Shown one piece after another: positions 25,382-33,992 of a stretch of DNA of 64,000 bases. Within the stretch, counting starts at the first letter, position 1; each line of letters begins with the position of its first letter. The stretch covers positions 19,140 to 83,139 of the forward strand of contig NZ_SDWW01000016.1 in the NCBI RefSeq assembly GCF_004168625.1, given 5' to 3'. The notes under the pieces are model-generated. The model saw only the letters and a list, made by a program, of their open reading frames with translations, was not told where the DNA came from and did not search any database. Both the position numbers and the translations under genes were made by a program. Source of the stretch: Pengzhenrongella frigida. GTDB taxonomy: Bacteria; Actinomycetota; Actinomycetes; Actinomycetales; Cellulomonadaceae.

Positions 25382-26310
25382 CCGGCGACGTCCGCGGCGG
25401 CGGCAGTCACCGGCCGCGCGAGCCGCGGTCGCCGTCGGGCAGCGCCCCACTGCGTGAGGGCGACGCCGGCGAGCACGACGACGCCGCCGACCGGCTCGTA
25501 CCAGTGCAGGTCCTCGTGCAGCACCAGGACACCGAGAGTCGTCGAGACCAGCGGGATGACGTACGTGACGCTCGCGGTCACGGTGGCGCCCGCGAGTTCC
25601 ATCACGCGCCAGTACAGAAGGAACGCGAGCCCGGTGCCCCCCAGCCCGAGCGCGGCGAGCGCGAGCGCCGGTCCGGCGGCGACCGGGGCCACCAGAGGTG
25701 AGGTGAGCGCGAACGGCGCGAGCAGCACGGTGCCGACCGCGAGCTGCACGGCGGGCAACGTGACCGGCGACAGCCCGACCCCGGTCAGCCGACGTCGGCT
25801 CCACGCGTTGCCGAAGCCGTAGCAGAGCGTCGCGCCGACGAGCATGAGACCGCCGAGCAGGTCGATCGCCCCCGGGTTCCAGACCCCGAGGAGCACCGCG
25901 ATCCCCGCGAAGCCCGCGGCGATGCCGACGAGCTGGACCCGGTCGGGCCGCTCGTGCGGCACGAGGATCGCCACGAACATGGCGGTGAACAGCGGCGTCG
26001 TCGCGTTCACGAGCCCGGCGAGCACGGAGCTGACCCGCTGCTCGGCCAGGGCGAAGAGCACGAACGGCCCCGCGGTCATCACCGCGCCCACGATCACGAG
26101 GTCACCGAGCCGGGCGCGCGGGATCGACGCGCGCTCCCGCCGCGCCACCAGGATCACCACGAGCAGCGCGAACCCGATCACGATCCGCCCGAACGCCACC
26201 TGGGTCGGCGCGAACGACCGCAGCGCGATCGCGATGAACAGGAAGCTGCAGCCCCACAGCAGCGCCAGGACGAGATAGGGGCCGAGCCAGCCCCGGGGAC
26301 TGCCCGTCAC
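25378..26310 (-). CDS. EamA/DMT-family transporter
   Basis: 310 aa with ten hydrophobic helices in two EamA repeats (about 10-145 and 155-290). The first helix has LVLALLWGCSFLFIAIALR, the second repeat LVGATLCYGFGNAWSRR; conserved P-L-F near TTPLFTAMF. These are exporters of amino acids or metabolites; substrate unknown. GTG start at 26310 overlaps the ogt stop (GTGA), so it is translated with the DNA-repair gene. Confidence 0.87.
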   Translation of the reverse strand: MTGSPRGWLGPYLVLALLWGCSFLFIAIALRSFAPTQVAFGRIVIGFALLVVILVARRERASIPRARLGDLVIVGAVMTAGPFVLFALAEQRVSSVLAGLVNATTPLFTAMFVAILVPHERPDRVQLVGIAAGFAGIAVLLGVWNPGAIDLLGGLMLVGATLCYGFGNAWSRRRLTGVGLSPVTLPAVQLAVGTVLLAPFALTSPLVAPVAAGPALALAALGLGGTGLAFLLYWRVMELAGATVTASVTYVIPLVSTTLGVLVLHEDLHWYEPVGGVVVLAGVALTQWGAARRRPRLARPVTAAAADVAG

Positions 26311-26975
26311 CGAGAGCCGCTCGCGACGGGCGCAGCGGACAGGACGGGCGTGCTCACGGCGGGCGTGGTCACGGCGGCGGGCGTGGCCGACACGACGGGC
26401 GCCGGGGTCGGCGCAGGTGCCGCGGCAGGGCTCTCGTGGCCGACGACGGCGCCCTCGTGGGCCAGCAGCGCCCGCTTGGTCCCGAGCCCGTACAGGTACC
26501 CGCCGAGGCCCCCGCCGGTGCGCAGCACCCGATGGCACGGGACGAACGGCGCGAGCCGGTTGCGCGCGCACGCACTGCCCGCCGCACGCACGGCCGCGGG
26601 CCGTCCGGCCGACGCGGCGAGCTCGGCGTACGACGCCGTCTGCCCGGCCGGGATCGCCCGCATCGCGGTCCAGACCGCCTGGAAGAACGGCCCGCCCGGC
26701 TGCTCGGCGGCGATCGTGTCCAGAGCGTGCACGTCGCCCGCGACGTAGCGCTGCACGGCCTCGACGACGTCGGCCATCGCCGGGTCGGCGGTCGCCTGCG
26801 CGAGACTCAGCGTGCGCACCCCCCGCGCGCGCAGCTCGGCCGGGAGCCGGTCGACCGTGCGGTCGACGGACTCGAAGCCCGCGCCGCGCACGACGGCGTC
26901 CTCGGGGGAGACGACGAAGGCGAGGGGTCCGGCCGGGGTCGGCACGGCAGTGGCGGTCAACGGCGTGGTGTTCAT
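26307..26975 (-). CDS. ogt: Methylated-DNA--protein-cysteine methyltransferase
   Basis: 222 aa suicide repair enzyme taking methyl groups from O6-methylguanine. Active-site motif PCHRV with Cys near residue 145, preceded by ARNRLAPFV; IPAGQTASYAELAAS is the DNA-binding helix. A C-terminal tail of about 45 residues, rich in Ala/Pro/Val/Thr, is absent from typical Ogt proteins and looks disordered. RBS GGAG is 6 nt before the ATG. Same strand as the AdaA-AlkA gene upstream. Confidence 0.9.
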   Translation of the reverse strand: MNTTPLTATAVPTPAGPLAFVVSPEDAVVRGAGFESVDRTVDRLPAELRARGVRTLSLAQATADPAMADVVEAVQRYVAGDVHALDTIAAEQPGGPFFQAVWTAMRAIPAGQTASYAELAASAGRPAAVRAAGSACARNRLAPFVPCHRVLRTGGGLGGYLYGLGTKRALLAHEGAVVGHESPAAAPAPTPAPVVSATPAAVTTPAVSTPVLSAAPVASGSR

Positions 26976-27077
26976 CGGGAGCTCCGGTTGAGGGGGACGG
27001 CGGTGCGGCGGCCGCTCAGGGACATCCTCCCCCGCCGCCAGCCGCCCCCGCTCGCGGGTTTCGGACGCAGCGCCGAC

Positions 27078-28646
27078 CTATCCGCTCGGTCTGGTGCGGA
27101 CGGACCAGGCGGACCAGGCGGACCAGAGATGCTGGGCCGCATACCCGCGCCACGGACGCCAGGGCGCCGCGCTGGCCGTCGCCGCCCCGATGTCGACCGG
27201 TCGCCCGGCCCCGCCCGGCAGCTCGGCGAGGGCCTTGCGCAGCACCAGGTCCCCGGCGGGGAAGACGTCGGGGTCCCCCAGCGCCCGCAGCGCGATGTAG
27301 TCGGCGGTCCACGGTCCGATGCCGGGCAGGGCCAGGAGCCCCGCCCGGACGGCCCCGCGGTCGGCGTCCGGCGTCAGCGGCAGCCCCTCGGCGACGGCCT
27401 CCGCGAGCCGGGCCAGGGTCACGGCCCGCGCACCGGTCAGACCGATCTCCCGCAGCCGGTCGGGACCGGCCGAGGCGAGCACCGCGGCGGTCGGGAACAG
27501 GGACAGCCCGGCGCGGTCGGCTCCGTGCGGGTCGAGCCAGCTGGCGCCGTGCAGCGCGACCAGCCGCGCGGCGAGCGTGCGGGCGCCCGCGACGGACACC
27601 TGCTGGCCCAGCACGGCTCGCACCGCCAGCTCGAACGGGTCGGTCGTCCCCGGGATGCGCAGGCCGGGCCGCGCTGCGACCAGCGGCGCGAGAACGGGAT
27701 CGGCACCGAGCGCGTCGTCGACCAGCCGGGGGTCGCAGTCGAGGTCGAGCCAGCGACGCAGGCGGGTCACGACCCCCGCGAGGTCCGTCAGGTCCGCCAG
27801 CTGGAGCCGCGCCAGGATCTTGCCCGGGCCCTCGAACGAGACCGTGACCAGGGCCGGGCCACCCGGAGCGCCGAGCAGCTTCGTGATCGCCGTCGTGCCC
27901 TCCACCCGCTCCAGCCCGGCGATCGCCCGCCCGGCGGTGTGCGCGAACCAGCTCGCCGCGTCGTACGGCTCGAGATGACGCAGGCGCAGCGTGAGCACGG
28001 CGCCGGCAACGGCCGTGCGGTCCGCCGTGCCCCGGGCGCTGCGTCCTGTCCCGCGGGCGGTCGCCGGATCGCGACGCAAGGTCGACGGCGGCGCCCCGAA
28101 CTCCGTCCGCATGACGTCGTTGAACTGCCGCAGGCTTGCAAAACCCGCCGCGAACGCGACGTCGACCATCGACAGCTCCGTCTGATCGAGCAGCATCCGG
28201 GCGAGCTGTGCGCGCCGCGTGCGTGCGAGCTGGAGGGGAGAGGCGCCGATCTCCGCGACGAGGACCCGGTGCAGGTGCCGCGGGCTCACGTGCAGCCGGG
28301 TCGCCAGGCCCTCGACGCCGTCGGTGTCGACGGCGCCGTCGCCGATCGCCCGCAGCGCACGCGCCGCGAGGTCGCCGCGGCTGTCCCAGTCGCGTGACCC
28401 CGGCAACGAGTCGGGCCGGCAGCGGCGGCAGGCGCGGAAGCCGGCGGCCACGGCCGCGGCGGCCGCGGGGTAGAACCGACAGTTCTCCGGCAGCGGTGTC
28501 CGGGCCGGGCAGGACGGCCGGCAGTAGATCCCCGTGGACAGCACCCCGACGAAGAGGCGTCCGTCGAACCTCGGGTCGCGCCCGCTGATCGCGCGATAGG
28601 CGGCGTGCGGGTCGGGCCAGCCGACCGGGAGGGGGTGCGCGTTCAC
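27078..28646 (-). CDS. AdaA-AlkA fusion: adaptive-response regulator and 3-methyladenine glycosylase
   Basis: 522 aa, three parts. N-terminal Ada zinc domain (about 10-85) with GIYCRPSCPARTP and FRACRRCRPD supplying the four zinc cysteines. AraC-type HTH region (about 95-200: ATRLHVSPRHLHRVLVAEIG, MVDVAFAAGFASLRQFNDV). AlkA-type glycosylase (about 215-490) with the helix-hairpin-helix LPGIGPWTADYIALRALG and the catalytic Asp in FPAGDL. Senses methyl phosphotriesters, activates repair genes and removes alkylated bases. GTG start at 28646. Confidence 0.93.
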   Translation of the reverse strand: MNAHPLPVGWPDPHAAYRAISGRDPRFDGRLFVGVLSTGIYCRPSCPARTPLPENCRFYPAAAAAVAAGFRACRRCRPDSLPGSRDWDSRGDLAARALRAIGDGAVDTDGVEGLATRLHVSPRHLHRVLVAEIGASPLQLARTRRAQLARMLLDQTELSMVDVAFAAGFASLRQFNDVMRTEFGAPPSTLRRDPATARGTGRSARGTADRTAVAGAVLTLRLRHLEPYDAASWFAHTAGRAIAGLERVEGTTAITKLLGAPGGPALVTVSFEGPGKILARLQLADLTDLAGVVTRLRRWLDLDCDPRLVDDALGADPVLAPLVAARPGLRIPGTTDPFELAVRAVLGQQVSVAGARTLAARLVALHGASWLDPHGADRAGLSLFPTAAVLASAGPDRLREIGLTGARAVTLARLAEAVAEGLPLTPDADRGAVRAGLLALPGIGPWTADYIALRALGDPDVFPAGDLVLRKALAELPGGAGRPVDIGAATASAAPWRPWRGYAAQHLWSAWSAWSVRTRPSG

Positions 28647-28820
28647 GCACCAAGTCTGCGGCCGGCCGGGTGCTCCGGCTAGCGGCTTTCGGACACGGCG
28701 GGCGTCCGACCGATCCTTCTCAGACCTCGATGTCTGGCGTCGGTGCAGCGGACGCGAACACGTCCGGGTGCATCGGGGAGATCAGGCAGGTCAGTCTGAG
28801 CAGGATCGGTCGGCCGCAGG

Positions 28821-29030
28821 TCAGGCCTCGGTCGGGCGCTGCTGCGGGATGCCGTTGAGAAGGTTGCGGACCTCGACCTCGTGGTAGCGGCGGTGGCCGC
28901 CCAGCGTACGGATCGAGGAGAGCTTGCCGGCCTTGGCCCAGCGCGTGACCGTCTTGGGGTCGACGCGGAAGAGGGTCGCAACTTCCGAGGGGGTGAGCAG
29001 AGACTCGGAGTCGGCGGCAGGGGTCGGCAT
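28821..29030 (-). CDS. bldC: BldC, MerR-like developmental regulator
   Basis: 69 aa, almost wholly one winged helix domain: LLTPSEVATLFRVDPKTVTR, then KAGKLSSIRTLGGHRRYHEVEV. The length and sequence match BldC, a DNA-binding protein near-universal in actinobacteria that forms head-to-tail oligomers on direct repeats and delays differentiation in Streptomyces. RBS GGAGGA is 6 nt before the ATG. The gene stands alone. Confidence 0.95.
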   Translation of the reverse strand: MPTPAADSESLLTPSEVATLFRVDPKTVTRWAKAGKLSSIRTLGGHRRYHEVEVRNLLNGIPQQRPTEA

Positions 29031-29625
29031 GGTGTTCCTCCAGATGGGCGGAGCGGAATCGATCGGGTAGAAAACTTGCAGTCAACCGGCGCCCCGGCAG
29101 ATCCGGGATCTTCGCCCGGAGGAAAAGTGATACCTACAGGTGTACCAAATCAACCGATCTCAGGCGGGAGGGCTTTGGTCCTAGACCCGAGACCCGGCAT
29201 CCGTCCGCCTGCTGGACAGGGCCGATAAAACGTACCTTACTGGGGCGAAGGGGTGAAGTTCGGGGTTCGACCACCAAACAGAGCAAAACTCTCTTCACCC
29301 GAACGCCGTTCGCTGGCGGCTGAAAGTTGTCCACCATGCGAGATACCTCGAACTCGAGGTACCACTCATCAGTTGCCGGGCGCGCCCGTCGGCTGATCCC
29401 GGCCCTGCTCCTGGGTGTCCGCGCAGCCCTCGTGGTGGTCTGCGACACCGTCGACCAGCCGACGCGGGCGCCCCTGCGGGCCCGGCGGGACCTGCGCGTC
29501 CGGAGAGTGGTCGGAATGCCTGAGGACCATGTAAAGTTCACCAGGAACAGACATTTATCCAGCACCCCGGGGCCGCGCGTGTACGCACGAGCCAGCCCCG
29601 CTTCTACGTTAAGGGGGTCGGTGCC
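29031..29625. other. 595-bp intergenic region between bldC and the DUF3073 gene
   Basis: Both genes read outward from here, so it holds two promoters. It is less GC-rich than its surroundings. It contains a near-perfect inverted repeat GATACCTCGA-AC-TCGAGGTACC (29342-29363) and pairs of segments that could form alternative hairpins (GGGTGAAGTTCGGG near 29250 with CTTCACCCGAAC near 29294). A possible plus-strand reading frame here is not protein-like. I cannot assign a known RNA family. Confidence 0.4.
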
Positions 29626-29835
29626 ATGGGGCGCGGCCGTCAGAAGGCAAAGCAGACGAAGGTTGCCCGGGACCTGAAGTACTACAGTCCCGACACCAAC
29701 TACCGAGCTCTCGAGCAGGAGCTCACGTCGCCAGGCCAAACGGATCTAGCGACGGGTATCCGGAGGCCTCCGGCAGACTCGAACGACGAGGTCGACCCGG
29801 ACACGTACACCCGATGGGCCACGGACGACCGGTGA
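29626..29835 (+). CDS. DUF3073 domain protein
   Basis: 69 aa, highly charged. It starts MGRGRQKAKQTKVARDLKYY then SPDTNYRALEQEL, the exact DUF3073 signature found throughout actinobacteria, usually beside purM as here. Basic N terminus and acidic C terminus; function unknown, nucleic-acid binding is possible. RBS AAGGGGG is 9 nt before the ATG. Confidence 0.93.
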   Translation: MGRGRQKAKQTKVARDLKYYSPDTNYRALEQELTSPGQTDLATGIRRPPADSNDEVDPDTYTRWATDDR

Positions 29836-29841
29836 TGCCTT

Positions 29842-29910
29842 CCCGGGTCGCCTCGCGCGACCCGGGTGCACGGCCCTTGACGACCCGGCCACAGCGGCCG
29901 GGTCGTTCTC
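29842..29910. terminator. Two hairpins between the DUF3073 gene and purM
   Basis: First hairpin: CCCGGGTCG arms around CCTCGCG (29842-29866). Second: ACGACCCGGCC arms around ACAGC (29880-29906) followed by TCTC. Both could end the DUF3073 transcript, and the second also the convergent purM transcript, whose stop is at 29909-29911. Confidence 0.75.
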
Positions 29911-31051
29911 ACGTGGTCCGGTAGGCGCCGGTCATCCGCACGGCACCGCCGTGCACCCCCTTGGTGCCACGCACGATGTCCTGCCCCGCGGCGCCGTCGT
30001 CGGCCCCGATGGTCCCCAGCACCCAGGCGGGCAGCCCGCACGCCGCCAGGTGCCGCAGCGCCGCATCGACGCCGTCGGGCCCGACCACGGCGACCATGCC
30101 CACGCCCAGGTTCAGGGTTGCCTCGAGGTCGCTCCACGGGACGCCGCCCAGACCTCGCACGACGTCGAAGATCGCCGGCACGGTCCAGGTCGAGCGGTCC
30201 ACCGTTGCGGCCAGGCCCACCGGGAGCACGCGCGCGAGGTTCGCCGCCAGACCGCCGCCGGTGATGTGGCTGTAGGCGTGGACCTGCGCGGATGCGTCCT
30301 GCGCGAGCGAGAGCAGGTCCGCGGAGTACACGCGGGTCGGCACCAGGAGCTCCTCGCCGAGCGTCCGCCCGAACTCGGGGACGTCCCGGTCGAGCTTCCA
30401 GCCGGCGACCTCGATGACCTTGCGCACGAGCGAGAAGCCGTTGGAGTGCAGCCCGGACGAGGCGATGGCGAGCACGACGTCGCCGTCGTGCACCTTGGCC
30501 GGGCCGAGCAGGTCCGCCGCCTCGACGACGCCGACCGCTGCACCGGCGACGTCGTACTCGTCCGGGCCCAGCAGGCCGGGGTGCTCCGCGGTCTCGCCAC
30601 CGACGAGGGCGACCCCCGCGACCTCGCAGGCCGCCGCGATCCCCCGCACGATGTCGGCGATCCGCTCCGGGACCACCCGGCCGCACGCGATGTAGTCGGT
30701 CATGACGAGCGGCTTCGCACCGCACACCACGACGTCGTCGACGACCATGCCGACGAGGTCGAAGCCGATCGTGTCGTGGATGTCGAGCGCCTGCGCGATC
30801 GCGACCTTGGTGCCGACGCCGTCCGTGGACGACGCCAGCAGCGGCCGGTCGTACGACTTGAGCGCACTCGCGTCGAAGAGCCCCGCGAAGCCACCGGCTC
30901 CGCCGAGCACCTGCGGACCGTGCGTGCGCGCCACCGCGGCCTTCATCAGCTCGACGGCGCGGTCGCCTGCGGCGGTGTCCACGCCTGCGGCGGCGTAGGT
31001 GAGGCCTTCAGAAGCGAGCGGGGTGACGGCGTCGGGCATCGCGGCGCTCAC
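29909..31051 (-). CDS. purM: Phosphoribosylformylglycinamidine cyclo-ligase (AIR synthetase)
   Basis: 380 aa, fifth step of purine synthesis (FGAM to AIR with ATP). Marks: LTYAAAGVDTAAGDR, SSTDGVGTKVAIA, ALVGGETAEHPG, SSGLHSNGFSLVRKV, HITGGGLAANLARVLP. GTG at 31051 overlaps the purF stop (GTGA) and is preferred; an internal ATG at 31039 is also possible. Slightly longer than E. coli PurM (345 aa). Cotranscribed with purF. Confidence 0.93.
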   Translation of the reverse strand: MSAAMPDAVTPLASEGLTYAAAGVDTAAGDRAVELMKAAVARTHGPQVLGGAGGFAGLFDASALKSYDRPLLASSTDGVGTKVAIAQALDIHDTIGFDLVGMVVDDVVVCGAKPLVMTDYIACGRVVPERIADIVRGIAAACEVAGVALVGGETAEHPGLLGPDEYDVAGAAVGVVEAADLLGPAKVHDGDVVLAIASSGLHSNGFSLVRKVIEVAGWKLDRDVPEFGRTLGEELLVPTRVYSADLLSLAQDASAQVHAYSHITGGGLAANLARVLPVGLAATVDRSTWTVPAIFDVVRGLGGVPWSDLEATLNLGVGMVAVVGPDGVDAALRHLAACGLPAWVLGTIGADDGAAGQDIVRGTKGVHGGAVRMTGAYRTT

Positions 31052-32595
31052 GGCTGCTCGAGCGCGGACGCGCCACCGGTCGTGGCGACGAGCGTGTGCA
31101 AGCCGTCTTCGGGTGCGCCCAGGGGCAGCTCGTTCTGCTCGATCAGATGCTTGCCGAGTCGCGCTGACGGCGGCAGCTCGATCGGGTAGGTGCCGGTGAA
31201 GCAGGCGGTGCACAGCTGCGCGACCGGCTGCTCGGTCGCGGCCACCATGCCTTCGAGCGAGATGTAGCCGAGCGAGTCCGCGCCGAGGGATGCGCCGACC
31301 TCGGCGGGGCTGAGGCCCGTCGCGATGAGTTCGGCGCGGGAGGCGAAGTCGATGCCGTAGAAGCACGGCCACTTCACCGGCGGGGAGGAGATGCGCACGT
31401 GCACCTCGGCGGCGCCCGCCTCGCGGAGCATCCGGATCAGGGCGCGCTGGGTGTTGCCCCGCACGATGGAGTCGTCGACCACGACGATCCGCTGGCCGCG
31501 GATCACCTCGCGCAGCGGGTTGAGCTTGAGCCGGATGCCAAGCTGCCGGAGCGTCTGGGAGGGCTGGATGAAGGTGCGACCCACGTAGGCGTTCTTGGTC
31601 AGCCCCTGCGCGAACCGGATGCCGGACTCCGCGGCGTACCCGACCGCGGCCGGGGTGCCGGACTCCGGGACCGGGATGACGATGTCCGCCTCGACCGGGA
31701 ACTCCCGCGCCAGCTGGCGCCCCATCTCCACGCGGGAGGAGTGCACCGACCGGCCGGCGATCGAGGTGTCCGGCCGAGCCAGGTAGACGTACTCGAACAC
31801 GCAGCCGGCCCGGTCCACCGGGGCGAACCGCTCCGAGCGCAGTCCGTCGGCGTCGATGCAGATCAGCTCGCCCGGTTCGACCTCGCGCACGAACGACGCC
31901 CCGACGATGTCGAGCGCGGAGGTCTCGCTCGCGACCACCCAGCCGCGCTCGAGGCGGCCGAGCACGAGCGGCCGCACGCCCTGCGGGTCGCGAGCGGCGT
32001 ACAGCGTGCGCTCGTCCATGAACACCAGGGAGAACGCGCCGCGCAGGCGAGGCAGGACCTCGCGCGCCGTCATCTCGAGGGTGTGGTCCGGGTCGCCCGC
32101 GAGCAGAGCGGTCACCAGGGCCGTGTCGGTCGTGTTGCCGCGGGCCAGCTCACCGCGACGCTGCGCGCCGTAGCGCTCCGCGACGAGATCGACGAGCTCG
32201 CCGGTGTTGGTGAGGTTGCCGTTGTGCGCGAGGGCGATCGTGCCGCCCGCCGTGGCGCCGAGCGTCGGCTGGGCGTTCTCCCAGGTGCTGGCACCGGTGG
32301 TGGAGTACCGCGTGTGCCCAATGGCGAGGTATCCGGTCAGCGCGTTGAGCGCGGTCTCGTCGAAGACCTGCGACACCAGCCCCATGTCCTTGTAGACGAG
32401 CAGCTGCTCGCCGTTGGACGTGGCGATGCCGGCAGACTCCTGCCCGCGATGCTGCAGCGCGTACAGGCCGAAGTAGGCGAGCTTGGCCACCTCCTCGCCG
32501 GGCGCCCAGACGCCGAAGACCCCGCAGGCATCCTGCGGGCCCTTCTCGCCGGGTAGGAGGTCGTGTGAAAGAAGTCCGTCTCCGCGGGGGGCCAC
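31048..32595 (-). CDS. purF: Amidophosphoribosyltransferase
   Basis: 515 aa, first committed step of purine synthesis. The Ntn glutaminase nucleophile is Cys24 in GPQDACGVFGV, so a 23-residue propeptide must be removed (or the start lies later). HNGNLTN and GHTRYSTTG belong to the glutaminase half; the PRPP loop is VVVDDSIVRGNTQ. GTG start at 32595. First gene of the purF-purM pair. Confidence 0.94.
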   Translation of the reverse strand: MAPRGDGLLSHDLLPGEKGPQDACGVFGVWAPGEEVAKLAYFGLYALQHRGQESAGIATSNGEQLLVYKDMGLVSQVFDETALNALTGYLAIGHTRYSTTGASTWENAQPTLGATAGGTIALAHNGNLTNTGELVDLVAERYGAQRRGELARGNTTDTALVTALLAGDPDHTLEMTAREVLPRLRGAFSLVFMDERTLYAARDPQGVRPLVLGRLERGWVVASETSALDIVGASFVREVEPGELICIDADGLRSERFAPVDRAGCVFEYVYLARPDTSIAGRSVHSSRVEMGRQLAREFPVEADIVIPVPESGTPAAVGYAAESGIRFAQGLTKNAYVGRTFIQPSQTLRQLGIRLKLNPLREVIRGQRIVVVDDSIVRGNTQRALIRMLREAGAAEVHVRISSPPVKWPCFYGIDFASRAELIATGLSPAEVGASLGADSLGYISLEGMVAATEQPVAQLCTACFTGTYPIELPPSARLGKHLIEQNELPLGAPEDGLHTLVATTGGASALEQP

Positions 32596-32661
32596 GGGTC
32601 AATGGTTGCACAGGCCGCTGGTCGGTCCGGAACCCGCCCACGGTGGCGGGTCAGGGGACCG

Positions 32662-33015
32662 TCACGGGCGGGGATCGCCGCCGGGACGGGGCTCGCCGTC
32701 GGGACGGGGCTCGACGCGGCGGTCGGTGCGGCGGTCGGTGCGGCGCTGGCTGCGCCGGTCCACGACCACCGCGAGCCCGCCCCCGATCAGCGCGCCGACC
32801 ACGGCGAGCCCGAGGGCCGTCAGCGCGATCACGGCGGCTCGCGGTGAGCCCTCGCTCGCGGGCGTGAGCGCCGCCGCCAGCACCCCGACGATCGCCCCGA
32901 TCAGCACGCCGGCTCGGATGAACGCGCCGAACCGGGGCGCGTGGCGAACGACGGCGGTCTCCACGACGCGCGGGAGATCGTCGTCGGGCATGGGGGTTGG
33001 CTGCTGGCTGCTCAC
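32662..33015 (-). CDS. Small two-helix membrane protein, unknown
   Basis: 117 aa from GTG at 33015 (alternative ATG at 32991, 109 aa). Two membrane helices (about 39-58 and 68-92) follow a short acidic lead (PDDDLPRVVETAVVRHAPRFG). The C-terminal 30 residues are a repeated Arg/Asp/Pro tail (RRTDRRTDRR, then PRPDGEPRPGGDPRP) encoded by short tandem DNA repeats. No family recognised. It lies upstream of purF on the same strand, 66 bp away. Confidence 0.6.
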   Translation of the reverse strand: MSSQQPTPMPDDDLPRVVETAVVRHAPRFGAFIRAGVLIGAIVGVLAAALTPASEGSPRAAVIALTALGLAVVGALIGGGLAVVVDRRSQRRTDRRTDRRVEPRPDGEPRPGGDPRP

Positions 33016-33202
33016 GCTGGCAGACGCTACGCGACGCGGTCCGTCCGCGCCGTCCGCCGGTGTCAGCAGCCGCAGCTGGTGCTGGAGGGGCGGCTGTGCA
33101 GGATGGGACGTCACGTGCACCCCACCCGCACCGCCCGTCACACGCGCGGCTGTGGGCACCGCGCGCACGCACGAAGCGCGCGATCGGTGGCGGCCGGACA
33201 GG

Positions 33203-33586
33203 TCAGCGGTCGCGGGTACGGGCCGCCTGGAGGGGGAGGTTCGCGGCCAGGTCGGCCCGCTCGCCGGAGGCCGAGACTCGCCCCTGCCCGACGGCGTCCG
33301 CCCAGCTCAGCAGGCCGCAGGCCAGGGCGAGCCACGTAGCGGGGTCCGTCTCGACGACGTTCGGCGGAGTACCACGGGTGTGCCGAGGACCCCCGAGGGC
33401 CTGGACAGCGCCGTCGGGCGGGACCCGTACCTCGACGGAGTGCCCCGGCGCGACCTCCGCCAGCTCCTCGAGCGTGAACCGCACGGCGGTCCGGATCACG
33501 GTGCGCGGTGCGGCCGCGGGATCAGCCCGCCAGGCTGCGAGCGCAGCTCGACCGTCGACGGGATCGGTACGGCGGCGCGGGGGCAT
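33203..33586 (-). CDS. Sterol-carrier-like (SCP_3 type) protein
   Basis: 127 aa from the ATG at 33586. [41 protein letters not shown], then [20 protein letters not shown] fit the bacterial SCP orthologue domain found in actinobacteria downstream of rsgA or upstream of purF. The ligand is not known. The gene lies directly downstream of the G-rich repeat block. Confidence 0.7.
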   Translation of the reverse strand: MPPRRRTDPVDGRAALAAWRADPAAAPRTVIRTAVRFTLEELAEVAPGHSVEVRVPPDGAVQALGGPRHTRGTPPNVVETDPATWLALACGLLSWADAVGQGRVSASGERADLAANLPLQAARTRDR

Positions 33587-33664
33587 GACGTCAAGGCTAG
33601 GCGTGCGCACACGCGCAGCGGGCACGGGCCCGGCTCAAGCGCACCCGGCGCTCACGAGGCCTCA

Positions 33665-33992
33665 CGGCTCCGGGGGGGGGCGGGGGGCAAGGGGTGGGGG
33701 CTCGGAGCTCGGGTCTGGGGTCGAAGTCGGGTCTGGGGTCGGAGCTCGGGTTGGGCTCGGAGCTCGGGGGTCTGGGCTCGGGCGACGGGGCTCGGGGTCT
33801 GGGCTCGGGGTCTGGGCTCGGGGATCGGGGGGCAAGGGGTTGGGGCTCGGAGCTCGGGTCTGGGGTCGAAGTCGGGTCTGGGGTCGGAGCTCGGGTTGGG
33901 CTCGGAGCTCGGAGGTCAGGGCTCGGGGATCGGGGGTCAGGGCTCGGAGTTCGCGGGTCGGGGGGTCGGGGATCGGGGCTCGAGCTCGGGGC
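33665..33992. repeat. G-rich repeat block with an 87-bp near-identical direct duplication
   Basis: The plus strand is built from short units such as GGGCTCGG, GGGTCTGG and GGAGCTCGG, with runs of up to nine Gs. The 87-bp segment 33681-33767 recurs at 33826-33912 with one base difference (offset 145 bp). It lies between the rsgA stop and the upstream edge of the SCP-like gene, both on the minus strand. G-quadruplex formation on the plus strand is very plausible. Not CRISPR: there are no unique spacers. Confidence 0.85.

Noticed and set aside
29327..29677. 116-codon plus-strand ORF upstream of DUF3073
   Set aside because: Composition is not protein-like, it overlaps the DUF3073 start in another frame and has no Shine-Dalgarno.
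33665..33992. CRISPR array
   Set aside because: Units are short, degenerate and contiguous with no unique spacers, and no cas genes are nearby.
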